Assembly (NCBI GenBank): GCA_051960855.1
Contig: JBQCDV010000001.1
Location: 1 to 8,635 of the forward strand
Origin: JBQCDV01 sp051960855
GTDB taxonomy: Bacteria > Actinomycetota > Actinomycetes > JAJZTN01
DNA: 8,635 nt
Reading direction: 5' to 3'
Shown here: positions 1 through 6,757 of the stretch, in pieces
How the letters are laid out: each line of letters begins with the position of its first letter
Position numbering within the stretch: the stretch's first letter is position 1
The notes under the pieces: model-generated
What the model saw: the letters and a program-made list of their open reading frames with translations, nothing else
Databases searched by the model: none
Told to the model about the DNA's origin: nothing
Program-made: the position numbers and the translations under genes

Positions 1-1
1 T

Positions 2-1621
2 GACGGCGGCGAGCAGCGGGAGTCGCACGACACCGGCGAGAACCGGGACGGCGAGGCCCGCGAGTCCCGCGAGGGGCGGGACCGCCCGAGTCGCCGGGAG
101 CGTGAGCGGGAGCGTCGCGAGCGCCGCTTCCGCGAGCGCGAGGAGTCGGGAGACCGCACCAGCACTGACCGCACGAGCACCGAGCGCAACGGGTCCGACC
201 GCAACGGGTCCGACCGCAGCACCAGCGACCGGAGCAGCTCGGACCGCAGCACCAGCGACCGGGGCGGCTCGGACCGGGGCGGCCAGCAGAGCCAGGGCGG
301 CGGCCAGCAGAACCAGCAGAACCGTGACGACGACGACGAGTTCGACAGCCGTGGTCGCCGTCGCCGGGGTCGCTACCGGGACCGCAACCGCAGCCGCCGC
401 GACCGCCAGGGCGCCGGGTTCGGCTACGAGTCGGAGCCCGAGATCAGCGAGGACGACGTCCTGGTGCCCGTCGCCGGCATCGTCGACATCCTCGACAACT
501 ACGCCTTCGTCCGGACGTCGGGCTACCTGCCCGGACCCAACGACGTGTACATCTCGCTGGCGCAGGTCCGGAAGTACGGCCTGCGCAAGGGTGACGCCGT
601 CACCGGCGCCATCCGGGCGCCCCGGGAGGGCGAGCGCAAGGAGAAGTTCAACGCGCTCGTCCGCCTGGACACCGTCAACGGCACCAGCCCCGAGCAGTCC
701 CGCCAGCGGGTGGAGTTCGGCAAGCTGACGCCGCTGTACCCGCAGGAGCGGCTGCGCCTCGAGACCGACCCCGGCGTGCTGACGACGCGGATCATCGACC
801 TCGTCGCACCGATCGGCAAGGGCCAGCGCGGCCTCATCGTGTCGCCGCCGAAGGCCGGCAAGACGATGGTGCTGCAGTCGATCGCCAACGCGATCACGCG
901 CAACAACCCTGAGGTCCACCTCATGGTCGTGCTCGTCGACGAGCGCCCCGAAGAGGTCACGGACATGCAGCGCTCGGTCAAGGGTGAGGTCATCGCCTCG
1001 ACCTTCGACCGTCCCGCCGAGGACCACACGATCGTCGCCGAGCTCGCCATCGAGCGGGCCAAGCGGCTCGTCGAACTGGGTCACGACGTCGTGGTCCTGC
1101 TCGACTCGATCACGCGGCTCGGTCGCGCCTACAACCTGGCCGCGCCGGCGAGCGGGCGCATCCTCTCCGGCGGTGTCGACTCGACCGCGCTCTACCCGCC
1201 CAAGCGGTTCTTCGGCGCAGCGCGCAACATCGAGAACGGCGGCTCGCTGACGATCCTCGCCACCGCACTGGTCGAGACCGGCTCCCGGATGGACGAGGTC
1301 ATCTTCGAGGAGTTCAAGGGCACCGGGAACATGGAGCTCAAGCTCGACCGGAAGCTCGCGGACAAGCGCATCTTCCCGGCCGTCGACGTCGACGCCTCGG
1401 GCACCCGCCGCGAGGAGATCCTCATGGCGCGTGAGGAGCTGCAGATCGTCTGGAAGCTGCGGCGCGTGATGTCGGCGCTGGAGACCCAGCAGGCGCTCGA
1501 GCTGCTGCTGGACCGCCTCAAGCAGACGCGCAGCAATGTCGAGTTCCTGATGGCCGTGCAGAAGACGATGCCGATGCCCTCCGGCAACGGCGGCAACGGC
1601 TCGTCCGGCAACGAGGACTGA
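2..1621 (+). CDS. rho: Transcription termination factor Rho, 5'-partial
   Basis: Rho is the hexameric RNA-dependent ATPase/helicase that ends transcription at Rho-dependent sites. The frame is open from base 2, so the true start and the N-terminal helical domain lie upstream; 539 residues are visible. Visible residues 1-150 form a disordered region rich in Arg, Asp, Ser, Gln and Asn, as in the actinobacterial N-terminal insertion domain. The cold-shock-type primary RNA-binding domain begins near residue 152 (VPVAGIVDILDNYAFVR). The RecA-like ATPase core has Walker A PPKAGKT (282-288, Lys287), Walker B VVVLLDSITRLGRAYN (Asp368), the Q-loop RILSGGVDS (386-394) and the R-loop KGTGN (439-443). 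The protein ends in a Gly/Asn/Ser tail. A GTG at 464 is in frame but sits inside the RNA-binding domain and is not the start. All catalytic motifs look intact. Confidence 0.98.
   Translation, partial: DGGEQRESHDTGENRDGEARESREGRDRPSRRERERERRERRFREREESGDRTSTDRTSTERNGSDRNGSDRSTSDRSSSDRSTSDRGGSDRGGQQSQGGGQQNQQNRDDDDEFDSRGRRRRGRYRDRNRSRRDRQGAGFGYESEPEISEDDVLVPVAGIVDILDNYAFVRTSGYLPGPNDVYISLAQVRKYGLRKGDAVTGAIRAPREGERKEKFNALVRLDTVNGTSPEQSRQRVEFGKLTPLYPQERLRLETDPGVLTTRIIDLVAPIGKGQRGLIVSPPKAGKTMVLQSIANAITRNNPEVHLMVVLVDERPEEVTDMQRSVKGEVIASTFDRPAEDHTIVAELAIERAKRLVELGHDVVVLLDSITRLGRAYNLAAPASGRILSGGVDSTALYPPKRFFGAARNIENGGSLTILATALVETGSRMDEVIFEEFKGTGNMELKLDRKLADKRIFPAVDVDASGTRREEILMAREELQIVWKLRRVMSALETQQALELLLDRLKQTRSNVEFLMAVQKTMPMPSGNGGNGSSGNED
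155..274 (+). repeat. Eight tandem 15-bp units coding for R-x-x-S/T-D/E in Rho
   Basis: Within rho, 15-bp units in register with the reading frame encode RTSTD, RTSTE, RNGSD, RNGSD, RSTSD, RSSSD, RSTSD and RGGSD. Units 3 and 4 (185-199, 200-214) are identical in DNA. Units 5+6 and 7+8 form a 30-bp duplication (215-244 and 245-274) with two mismatches. The near-identity at DNA level points to recent slippage or unequal recombination rather than only protein-level selection. Each unit alternates a positive and a negative residue around polar residues, which suits a flexible RNA-contacting linker. Confidence 0.9.
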
Positions 1622-1635
1622 CGCACGACCTGAGC

Positions 1636-1643
1636 GGAGAAGG
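1636..1643 (+). promoter_or_regulatory. Ribosome binding site of the alpha/beta hydrolase gene
   Basis: GGAGAAGG lies 8 bases before the ATG at 1652 and fixes that start. The gap between the rho stop and this gene is only 30 bases and shows no terminator hairpin, so read-through from rho is likely. Confidence 0.7.
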
Positions 1644-1651
1644 TCGCCGGC

Positions 1652-2482
1652 ATGACGACGTACAGCGGCGTTCCCTGGTCGGGGAGCGGACATGCTGCGC
1701 CGACGCATGCCGGCGACCTGCTGCTTCCGCCTGGCAAGGCAGCGGAGCGGGTGCCTGTCGTGGTGCTCGTGCACGGGGGCTTCTGGCACACCCCGTATGA
1801 CCGCACGCTCATGGACGCCCTCGCCGCCGACTGCGCCGCGCGTGGGTGGGCCGCGTGGAACATCGACTACTGCCGCATCGAGGACCCCGAAGGCGGCTGG
1901 CCCGGGACTCTGCAAGACGCCGCTGCCGCGCTGGACTTCCTGGCCGTCCTGGCCGAGGAGCACCCACTCGACCTCGGCCGCGTCGCCGTCGTCGGCCACT
2001 CGGCGGGCGGACACCTCGCGCTGTGGCTGGGCGCTCGCGCACGCCTTTCCGACGACCTCGCCGTCGCTGCGTCGTTCAAGCCCCCCAGGTCCCGAACGAC
2101 GCAGCTGCGGCCGCTCGCCGTCGTCAGCCTCGCCGGCGTCGCCGACCTCGTGGAGGGTTCACGTCTCGGTGACGGTAGTGCCGAGCAGCTGCTACGCGGC
2201 GCGCCGGACCAGGCACCCGAGAGGTACGCCGTCGCCTCGCCCGCTGCCCTCCTGCCCACGCACGTGCCGACGCTGCTCGTCCACGGCGGCGCCGACGACC
2301 GGGTACCCCTCAGTCAGTCGGTGCGCTACCTCGAGCGCGCCCAGCAAGCGGGCGATGAGGTCGAGCTCTGGCAGGACGAGGCGATGGGGCACTTCGAGGT
2401 CATCGACCCGGCCCATCCGTCCTGGCGGGCAACGGCGCAGTGGCTGAGCGCACGCTTCGCCAGGTGTGCTGAGGAGAGCTGA
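1652..2482 (+). CDS. Alpha/beta hydrolase, kynurenine-formamidase/esterase-like
   Basis: This 276-residue protein is a predicted soluble serine hydrolase of the alpha/beta-hydrolase fold. No signal peptide or membrane segment is seen, so it should act in the cytoplasm. The oxyanion-hole motif HGGFW is at 41-45, the nucleophile elbow GHSAGG at 115-120 (Ser117), the acid in HGGADDRVP (probably Asp215), and the catalytic His in MGHFEV (His247), giving a complete triad in the right order. HGGFW plus GHSAGG resembles arylformamidase/kynurenine formamidase and prolyl-oligopeptidase-like esterases, but those motifs are shared by many carboxylesterases, and no kynurenine-pathway gene is nearby. The substrate is therefore unknown. 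It starts 30 bases after rho, and its stop is one base from the start of the response regulator, so it may be co-expressed with the signalling genes. It is not part of the usual rho-rpmE cluster. Confidence 0.93.
   Translation: MTTYSGVPWSGSGHAAPTHAGDLLLPPGKAAERVPVVVLVHGGFWHTPYDRTLMDALAADCAARGWAAWNIDYCRIEDPEGGWPGTLQDAAAALDFLAVLAEEHPLDLGRVAVVGHSAGGHLALWLGARARLSDDLAVAASFKPPRSRTTQLRPLAVVSLAGVADLVEGSRLGDGSAEQLLRGAPDQAPERYAVASPAALLPTHVPTLLVHGGADDRVPLSQSVRYLERAQQAGDEVELWQDEAMGHFEVIDPAHPSWRATAQWLSARFARCAEES
2471..2476 (+). promoter_or_regulatory. Ribosome binding site of the response regulator gene
   Basis: GAGGAG sits 7 bases before the GTG at 2484, inside the last codons of the hydrolase gene. It selects GTG 2484 over an in-frame GTG at 2466, which has no such site and would add six residues ahead of the normal receiver-domain start. 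Confidence 0.75.
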
Positions 2483-2483
2483 C

Positions 2484-2879
2484 GTGGGCCACATCCTGCT
2501 CGCCGACGACGACCCGGACATCCGCGAGCTCGTCACCCTCAAGCTCGAGCTGTCCGGGCACACCGTCACCGCCGTCGTCGACGGCCTGTCCGCCTGGGCG
2601 GCGCTGCAGCAGGGGGCCTATGACCTCCTCCTGCTCGACGTCATGATGCCGGGGCTCTCGGGGGAGGAGGTGTGCCGGCTGCTGCGGGCGAGCGAGCCGC
2701 TGGCTCCGGTCGGCGGGTCCCGCCCGCGCCTGCCCGTCCTGCTGCTCACCGCCCATGCCGCGGTCAACGATGCCGACCTCGCGGCCAGCGGCCTGGACGT
2801 CGACGGCGTCGTCTCCAAGCCCTTCAGCCCCCGTGAGCTCGCCGCTCGGGTCGATGCTGTCCTCGCAGCCAGGGACTGA
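2484..2879 (+). CDS. Single-domain (CheY-like) response regulator
   Basis: The 131-residue product is a receiver domain and nothing else: no DNA-binding or enzymatic output domain follows. Conserved phosphorylation residues are all present: acidic cluster ADDD (Asp8-Asp10), phospho-acceptor Asp52 in LLLLDVMMPG, switch Thr89 in LLLTAH, and Lys112 in SKPF. The alpha3-beta4 connection is slightly long (about residues 70-82, with GGSRPR). The GTG start is set by the GAGGAG site upstream and lies one base after the hydrolase stop, so translation is probably coupled. The histidine kinase follows directly, which makes it the likely partner. With no output domain, the protein must act by docking to another protein or by relaying phosphate; the target is not visible here. 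Confidence 0.93.
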   Translation: MGHILLADDDPDIRELVTLKLELSGHTVTAVVDGLSAWAALQQGAYDLLLLDVMMPGLSGEEVCRLLRASEPLAPVGGSRPRLPVLLLTAHAAVNDADLAASGLDVDGVVSKPFSPRELAARVDAVLAARD

Positions 2880-2916
2880 GACAGCGGGGCGAAGTCCCTC
2901 CGATCCTGCGCGCGAG

Positions 2917-5130
2917 ATGCGAGCCTGGCCGCATGACGGGCGGACGGGCGTGACGGGCGCGACGGGCACAGCCGAGGAGTCGGAATCCGCCGCCGCGTCA
3001 GCCTCCGAGCGCCGCTGGTCCTTCGCCGGCCGACTGGAGCGCGTGCTCCTCGGGCTTCTCGTGCTGATGGTCACCGTTGGCGCCCTCGGCGGTCTGGGGG
3101 TCGTGCTCACGACCGCTGCCTCCCAGCGCGCCGCCGACATCGACGCCGTGCTCGCCGCCCAGGCGCGGGCCTTCCAGTCCCTCACCGACGCCGAGACGGG
3201 GCTGCGCGGTTACCAGCTCACCGGTGACGCCGCGTTTCTCGTGCCCTACCACGAAGGGCTGAAGAGGTTCCCGGTCTCGATGGACCTCGCCGTCCGCCGG
3301 GCTCGGCCGCTCGGTGACGTCGCGCCGCTGCTCGCGGAGCTGCGACGCAGTGCCGATGCCTGGCGGCAGGGCTACGCGGAGCCGGCGGTGTCTCGCGTCC
3401 CCTCGCAGAGCGCACTGCCGTCGAATCGTTTCGCCAGCGAGGACGCCGTCGGCAAGCGGGCCTTCGACCGCGTCCGGGCCGCCCAGGTGGCGCTCGAGGA
3501 CCGCCTGACTCAGCTCCGGGACGGTGCACTGCAGACCAGCCGCCGCGTCCGCACCGCTGTCCTGCTGTGCCTGGCCCTCGCCCTGGCGGCGGCCGTCGTG
3601 GCAGCGCTCGTCGCTGCGCGGCGCCTGACCCGCGAGACGGTGCGCCCCCTGCAACAGCTGCGCACGAGTCTCGGCCAGCTGCGCAGCGGCCGGTGGGGGG
3701 AGCGGGTGAAGGTGAGCGAACACCCGGGTGCCCCGCGCGAGATCGTCGACGTGGGGACTGCGGTCAACGCTCTTGCCGTCGAGCTCGAGCGGATGCGGGA
3801 GGCCGATGCGCAGGTGTCGCGGCTGCGGGCGGCCACCAGGGAGGTCGCTCGTGTCGCTCGGCAGCACCTCGAGCAGGACGCTCTTGTCGCCGCCGCGACT
3901 GCCGCGGTCGGGGAGGCGCTGCGGGTCGACCGGGTCTGGCTGCGTCAGCTGCGGACGGACGATGACCGGCGGGGCGAGCAGGACGACGGCGGAGCACGCC
4001 GGCAGTGGCTGGGCGACGTCGTCGGTGAGTGGGCGCGAGCAGGCCTGTCACCGGTCGGCGACACCCCGACGGCCCGCGACCTGCCGCCCGACGTGCTGGA
4101 GAGCATGTGGCGCGGCAGCCGCGTCATCGCCATCGATGACGTCACCGCTCTGCCTCCCGACGAGCAGCTGGAGGCCAGCTACGTCGCGCGCACCGGCATC
4201 CGCAGCCTCCTGGTGGTGCCGCTGGGCGCCGGCACGCGGCCTCTCGGAGCCCTCACTCTCCAGCGCGTGCACGTGCCCCAGCCATGGTCGGATGAGGAGA
4301 TTCGTGCGGTGCAGTCGATCGCCGCCGATCTCGGCTACGCGCTGCTGCACGCCGGGCTGTACCGGTCTCAGCAGCAGCTGGTCGAGCAGCTGCGCGACCT
4401 GGACCGCCAGAAGTCTGAGTTCCTGTCGATGGTCAGCCACGAGCTGCGGACGCCACTCACCAGCATCACCGGGTATCTCGAGCTCCTGGGAGACGACCCG
4501 GCGGCTGTCAGCGAGCGCGGACGCCGGATGCTCGATGTCATCGAGCGCAACGCGGGCCGGCTGTCGCTGCTCATCGAGGACCTGCTCGTCCTCTCTCGGA
4601 TCGAGGCTGGCCGGCTGCGGGTGCAGCGCGACCGGGTGCGCGCGGAGAAGGTCGTGGACGCCGCGGTGGAGGCTGTCGCCGCGGTGGCCGCTCGCTCCGG
4701 AGTCCGTCTCGTGGTCGAGCCACCGGCGATGCCCGACGCCGAGGTGATCGGCGACGTCGCGCACCTCGAGCGGGTGCTGCTGAACCTCGTCGGCAACGGC
4801 GTCAAGTTCACCCCTGCCGGTGGCGAGGTGCGGGTGCGCACGCAGGTGGCAGCCGGTCGGCTGGAGTGGCTGGTCAGCGACACCGGGATCGGGATCCCAG
4901 CGCAGGACGTGCCGCGGCTGTTCACCCGCTTCTTCCGGGCTGCGAATGCTCAGGCCGCCGCTATCCCGGGCACCGGCTTGGGCCTCGCCATCGTGCGCAG
5001 CATCCTCGAGCAGCACGGCGGCGGAATCGCCGTCGACAGCCGGGAGGGGCGCGGGACGACGTTCCGGACGTGGCTGCCGCTCGCTGCGGCGGACGCCGGC
5101 ACGGAATCCGAGGCCGCCTTCCAGCGTTGA
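2917..5130 (+). CDS. Membrane sensor histidine kinase, CHASE3-HAMP-GAF-HisKA-HATPase
   Basis: From the chosen ATG the protein has 737 residues. Order of parts: a polar N-terminus, TM1 near 43-65, an extracytoplasmic CHASE3 sensor (signature LTDAETGLRGYQLTGDAAFL at about 89-108), TM2 near 213-234, HAMP (about 235-290), GAF (about 316-480), HisKA with SHELRTPLTSITGYLELL (phospho-acceptor His508, bases 4438-4440), and HATPase_c with N box NLVGNGVKFTP (Asn623/Asn627), G1 DTGIG (655-659) and G2 GTGLG (685-689). All kinase motifs are intact. It should autophosphorylate on His508 in response to an outside or cytoplasmic GAF-bound signal and pass phosphate to the response regulator just upstream. The start is uncertain: ATG 2854 (overlapping the regulator by 26 bases), ATG 2917 and GTG 2950 are all in frame, and none has a good Shine-Dalgarno site. 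The stimulus is unknown. Confidence 0.93.
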   Translation: MRAWPHDGRTGVTGATGTAEESESAAASASERRWSFAGRLERVLLGLLVLMVTVGALGGLGVVLTTAASQRAADIDAVLAAQARAFQSLTDAETGLRGYQLTGDAAFLVPYHEGLKRFPVSMDLAVRRARPLGDVAPLLAELRRSADAWRQGYAEPAVSRVPSQSALPSNRFASEDAVGKRAFDRVRAAQVALEDRLTQLRDGALQTSRRVRTAVLLCLALALAAAVVAALVAARRLTRETVRPLQQLRTSLGQLRSGRWGERVKVSEHPGAPREIVDVGTAVNALAVELERMREADAQVSRLRAATREVARVARQHLEQDALVAAATAAVGEALRVDRVWLRQLRTDDDRRGEQDDGGARRQWLGDVVGEWARAGLSPVGDTPTARDLPPDVLESMWRGSRVIAIDDVTALPPDEQLEASYVARTGIRSLLVVPLGAGTRPLGALTLQRVHVPQPWSDEEIRAVQSIAADLGYALLHAGLYRSQQQLVEQLRDLDRQKSEFLSMVSHELRTPLTSITGYLELLGDDPAAVSERGRRMLDVIERNAGRLSLLIEDLLVLSRIEAGRLRVQRDRVRAEKVVDAAVEAVAAVAARSGVRLVVEPPAMPDAEVIGDVAHLERVLLNLVGNGVKFTPAGGEVRVRTQVAAGRLEWLVSDTGIGIPAQDVPRLFTRFFRAANAQAAAIPGTGLGLAIVRSILEQHGGGIAVDSREGRGTTFRTWLPLAAADAGTESEAAFQR

Positions 5131-5159
5131 CACCGGCGACCCCAGCAGCGGTCAGGACG

Positions 5160-5190
5160 GCGACAGTGGCGCCTCCTGGTCTGGCACACT
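5160..5190 (+). promoter_or_regulatory. Candidate promoter for the rpmE-prfA-prmC-tsaC genes
   Basis: The 138 bases between the kinase stop and rpmE hold no gene. CACACT at 5185-5190 is a fair match to the actinobacterial -10 consensus TANNNT, with GCGACA at 5160-5165 as a weak -35 at 19-base spacing. Initiation near 5197 would give a leader of about 70 bases. A housekeeping ribosomal gene would be expected to have its own promoter after the inserted kinase gene. The match is imperfect. Confidence 0.3.
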
Positions 5191-5256
5191 GGGACGCTGG
5201 CACCGGTTCCCGGGCGAGGCCCCTCGGCCCCGCTTCCGACCCGGCGGCCCCGACCC

Positions 5257-5262
5257 GAGGAG
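5257..5262 (+). promoter_or_regulatory. Ribosome binding site of rpmE
   Basis: GAGGAG lies 6 bases before the GTG at 5269 and supports that start, which also gives the standard L31 N-terminus (MKSDIHPEY). Confidence 0.8.
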
Positions 5263-5268
5263 AAACCC

Positions 5269-5514
5269 GTGAAGTCAGACATCCACCCCGAGTACGTCGA
5301 GACGACCGTGACCTGTGGTTGCGGCAACACGTTCACGACGCGCAGCACCGCCAAGAGCGGCGCCATCCACGCCGACGTCTGCTCGGCGTGCCACCCCTTC
5401 TACACCGGCAAGCAGAAGATCCTCGACACCGGCGGCCGCGTGGCCCGCTTCGAGGCCCGCTTCGGCAAGAAGGCCGGCACCACGGGTGGCAGCGCTTCGA
5501 AGCAGAGCCAGTAG
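5269..5514 (+). CDS. rpmE: 50S ribosomal protein L31 (zinc-binding, C+ form)
   Basis: L31 is a small protein of the large ribosomal subunit that helps bridge the two subunits. The 81-residue product starts with the typical MKSDIHPEY and carries the zinc ligands Cys16, Cys18, Cys38 and Cys41 (C-x-C ... C-x-x-C), so it is the C+ zinc-dependent type rather than the zinc-free paralogue. HPFYTGKQKILDTGGRVARF (42-61) is the conserved core. The C-terminal tail (KKAGTTGGSASKQSQ) is somewhat longer than in E. coli L31. In the usual actinobacterial order rpmE directly follows rho; here three genes intervene. It is followed by a strong hairpin before prfA. Confidence 0.97.
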   Translation: MKSDIHPEYVETTVTCGCGNTFTTRSTAKSGAIHADVCSACHPFYTGKQKILDTGGRVARFEARFGKKAGTTGGSASKQSQ

Positions 5515-5522
5515 CGACCTCG

Positions 5523-5562
5523 ACGGCGCCGGGGACCGCCCCCCGGCGGGCACCGGCGCCGT
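5523..5562 (+). terminator. Strong hairpin between rpmE and prfA, no U-tract
   Basis: A perfect 10-bp inverted repeat (ACGGCGCCGG at 5523-5532, CCGGCGCCGT at 5553-5562) encloses a second stem (CCGCC 5536-5540, GGCGG 5545-5549) capped by a CCCC loop, with a 3x3 internal loop between them. It starts 9 bases after the rpmE stop. The downstream bases are not T-rich, so it is either a U-less actinobacterial terminator/attenuator or an mRNA 3'-end stabiliser that lets rpmE be expressed above prfA. Confidence 0.55.
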
Positions 5563-5618
5563 TCGCATGTCGGGCAGCCGCACAGTGACGAGTCGCGCAG
5601 CGGCACAGGAATCTGGAC

Positions 5619-5623
5619 AGGAG
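5619..5623 (+). promoter_or_regulatory. Ribosome binding site of prfA
   Basis: AGGAG lies 5 bases before ATG 5629. It favours this start over the in-frame GTG at 5671, which would give the more usual RF1 N-terminus but has no clear site of its own. Confidence 0.65.
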
Positions 5624-5628
5624 CAGGG

Positions 5629-6753
5629 ATGGTCGAGCACGCAGCCGAACGGGGCATCGACGACGGTGCGGTGTTCGACGGCGTCGAGCCGTTGCTCGTG
5701 GAGCACAGCGAGCTGGAGGCCGCGCTCGGAGACCCCGCTGTCCACGCCGACGCCGGGCGGGCGCGCACGCTGGGGCGCCGGTACGCCCAGCTCGGCCCCA
5801 TCGTCGCGACCTACCGTCGCTGGCAGCAGCTCGGTGACGATCTCGACGCGGCGCGCGAGCTGGCCCGGGAGGATGCAGGCTTCGCAGCTGAGGCCGACGA
5901 GCTGGAGGCCGAGCGCGAGCAGGCGGCCACCGAGCTGCGGCTGTTGCTGGTGCCGCGCGACCCCAACGACGACCGCGACGTCATCCTCGAGATCAAGGCG
6001 GGCGAAGGTGGCGAGGAGTCCGCGCTGTTCGCCGGTGACCTGCTGCGGATGTACACCCGCTACGCCGAGCGCCAGGGCTGGCGCACCGAGATCCTCGACG
6101 CCGTCGAGAGCGACCTCGGCGGCTACAAGGACGTGTCGCTCGCGGTGAAGGCGAGGGGAGCCGGCGAGCCGGGGACAGCGCCGTTCGCGAGGTTGAAGTT
6201 CGAAGGCGGCGTGCACCGGGTGCAGCGCGTGCCGGTGACCGAGTCGCAGGGCCGCATCCACACCTCCGCCGCCGGCGTGCTCGTGCTGCCCGAGGCGGAG
6301 GAGGTCGACGTCACGATCGACCCCAACGACCTGCGGATCGATGTCTACCGCTCGTCCGGTCCGGGTGGCCAGAGCGTCAACACCACCGACTCAGCGGTGC
6401 GTATCACCCACCTGCCGACGGGTCTCGTCGTCAGTTGCCAGAACGAGAAGAGCCAGCTGCAGAACAAGGAGCAGGCCCTCCGGATCCTGCGCGCCCGGCT
6501 GCTCGTCAGGGCGCAGGAGGAGGCCGATGCTGCGGCTGCCGATGTGCGGCGCTCGCAGGTGAGGACCGTTGACCGCTCCGAGCGGATCCGCACCTACAAC
6601 TTCCCGGAGAACCGCATCTCCGACCACCGCGTGGGCTTCAAGGCGTACAACCTCGACACCGTCCTCGACGGTGACCTCGACGCCGTCGTGCAGGCCAACG
6701 TCGACGCCGACCTCGCGGCGCGGCTCGCCGCCACCGCCGAGAACCGCGGCTGA
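5629..6753 (+). CDS. prfA: Peptide chain release factor 1 (RF1)
   Basis: RF1 recognises UAA and UAG stop codons in the ribosomal A site and triggers release of the finished peptide. The 374-residue product has the stop-codon tripeptide PVT (202-204, in VQRVPVTESQGRIHTSA), the RF1 P-x-T type rather than the SPF of RF2. The catalytic loop is GPGGQSVN with GGQ at 246-248; Gln248 is the residue methylated by PrmC, encoded next. The segment KARGAGEPGTAP before the core fold (about 174-185) is a few residues longer than in E. coli RF1. The ATG at 5629 gives about 14 residues before the usual RF1 start (FDGVEPLLVEHSELE); GTG 5671 would give 360 residues, closer to the family norm. The gene ends 4 bases before prmC, so the two are probably co-translated. 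Confidence 0.97.
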   Translation: MVEHAAERGIDDGAVFDGVEPLLVEHSELEAALGDPAVHADAGRARTLGRRYAQLGPIVATYRRWQQLGDDLDAARELAREDAGFAAEADELEAEREQAATELRLLLVPRDPNDDRDVILEIKAGEGGEESALFAGDLLRMYTRYAERQGWRTEILDAVESDLGGYKDVSLAVKARGAGEPGTAPFARLKFEGGVHRVQRVPVTESQGRIHTSAAGVLVLPEAEEVDVTIDPNDLRIDVYRSSGPGGQSVNTTDSAVRITHLPTGLVVSCQNEKSQLQNKEQALRILRARLLVRAQEEADAAAADVRRSQVRTVDRSERIRTYNFPENRISDHRVGFKAYNLDTVLDGDLDAVVQANVDADLAARLAATAENRG

Positions 6754-6757
6754 TCGG

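Noticed and set aside
102..728. Long open frame on the + strand, shifted relative to rho
   Set aside because: Its translation is Ala/Ser/Thr/Arg-rich low complexity caused by GC-rich codons read out of frame; the Rho frame spans it with conserved domains.
5127..5132. Perfect TTGACA -35 hexamer overlapping the kinase stop codon
   Set aside because: No TANNNT-like -10 is present at 16-19 bases downstream, so it is probably chance; the weaker CACACT site at 5185 is a better candidate.
4048..5133. Long antisense open frame opposite the histidine kinase
   Set aside because: Antisense frames stay open in high-GC genes; no recognisable motif and the + strand frame has a complete set of kinase motifs.
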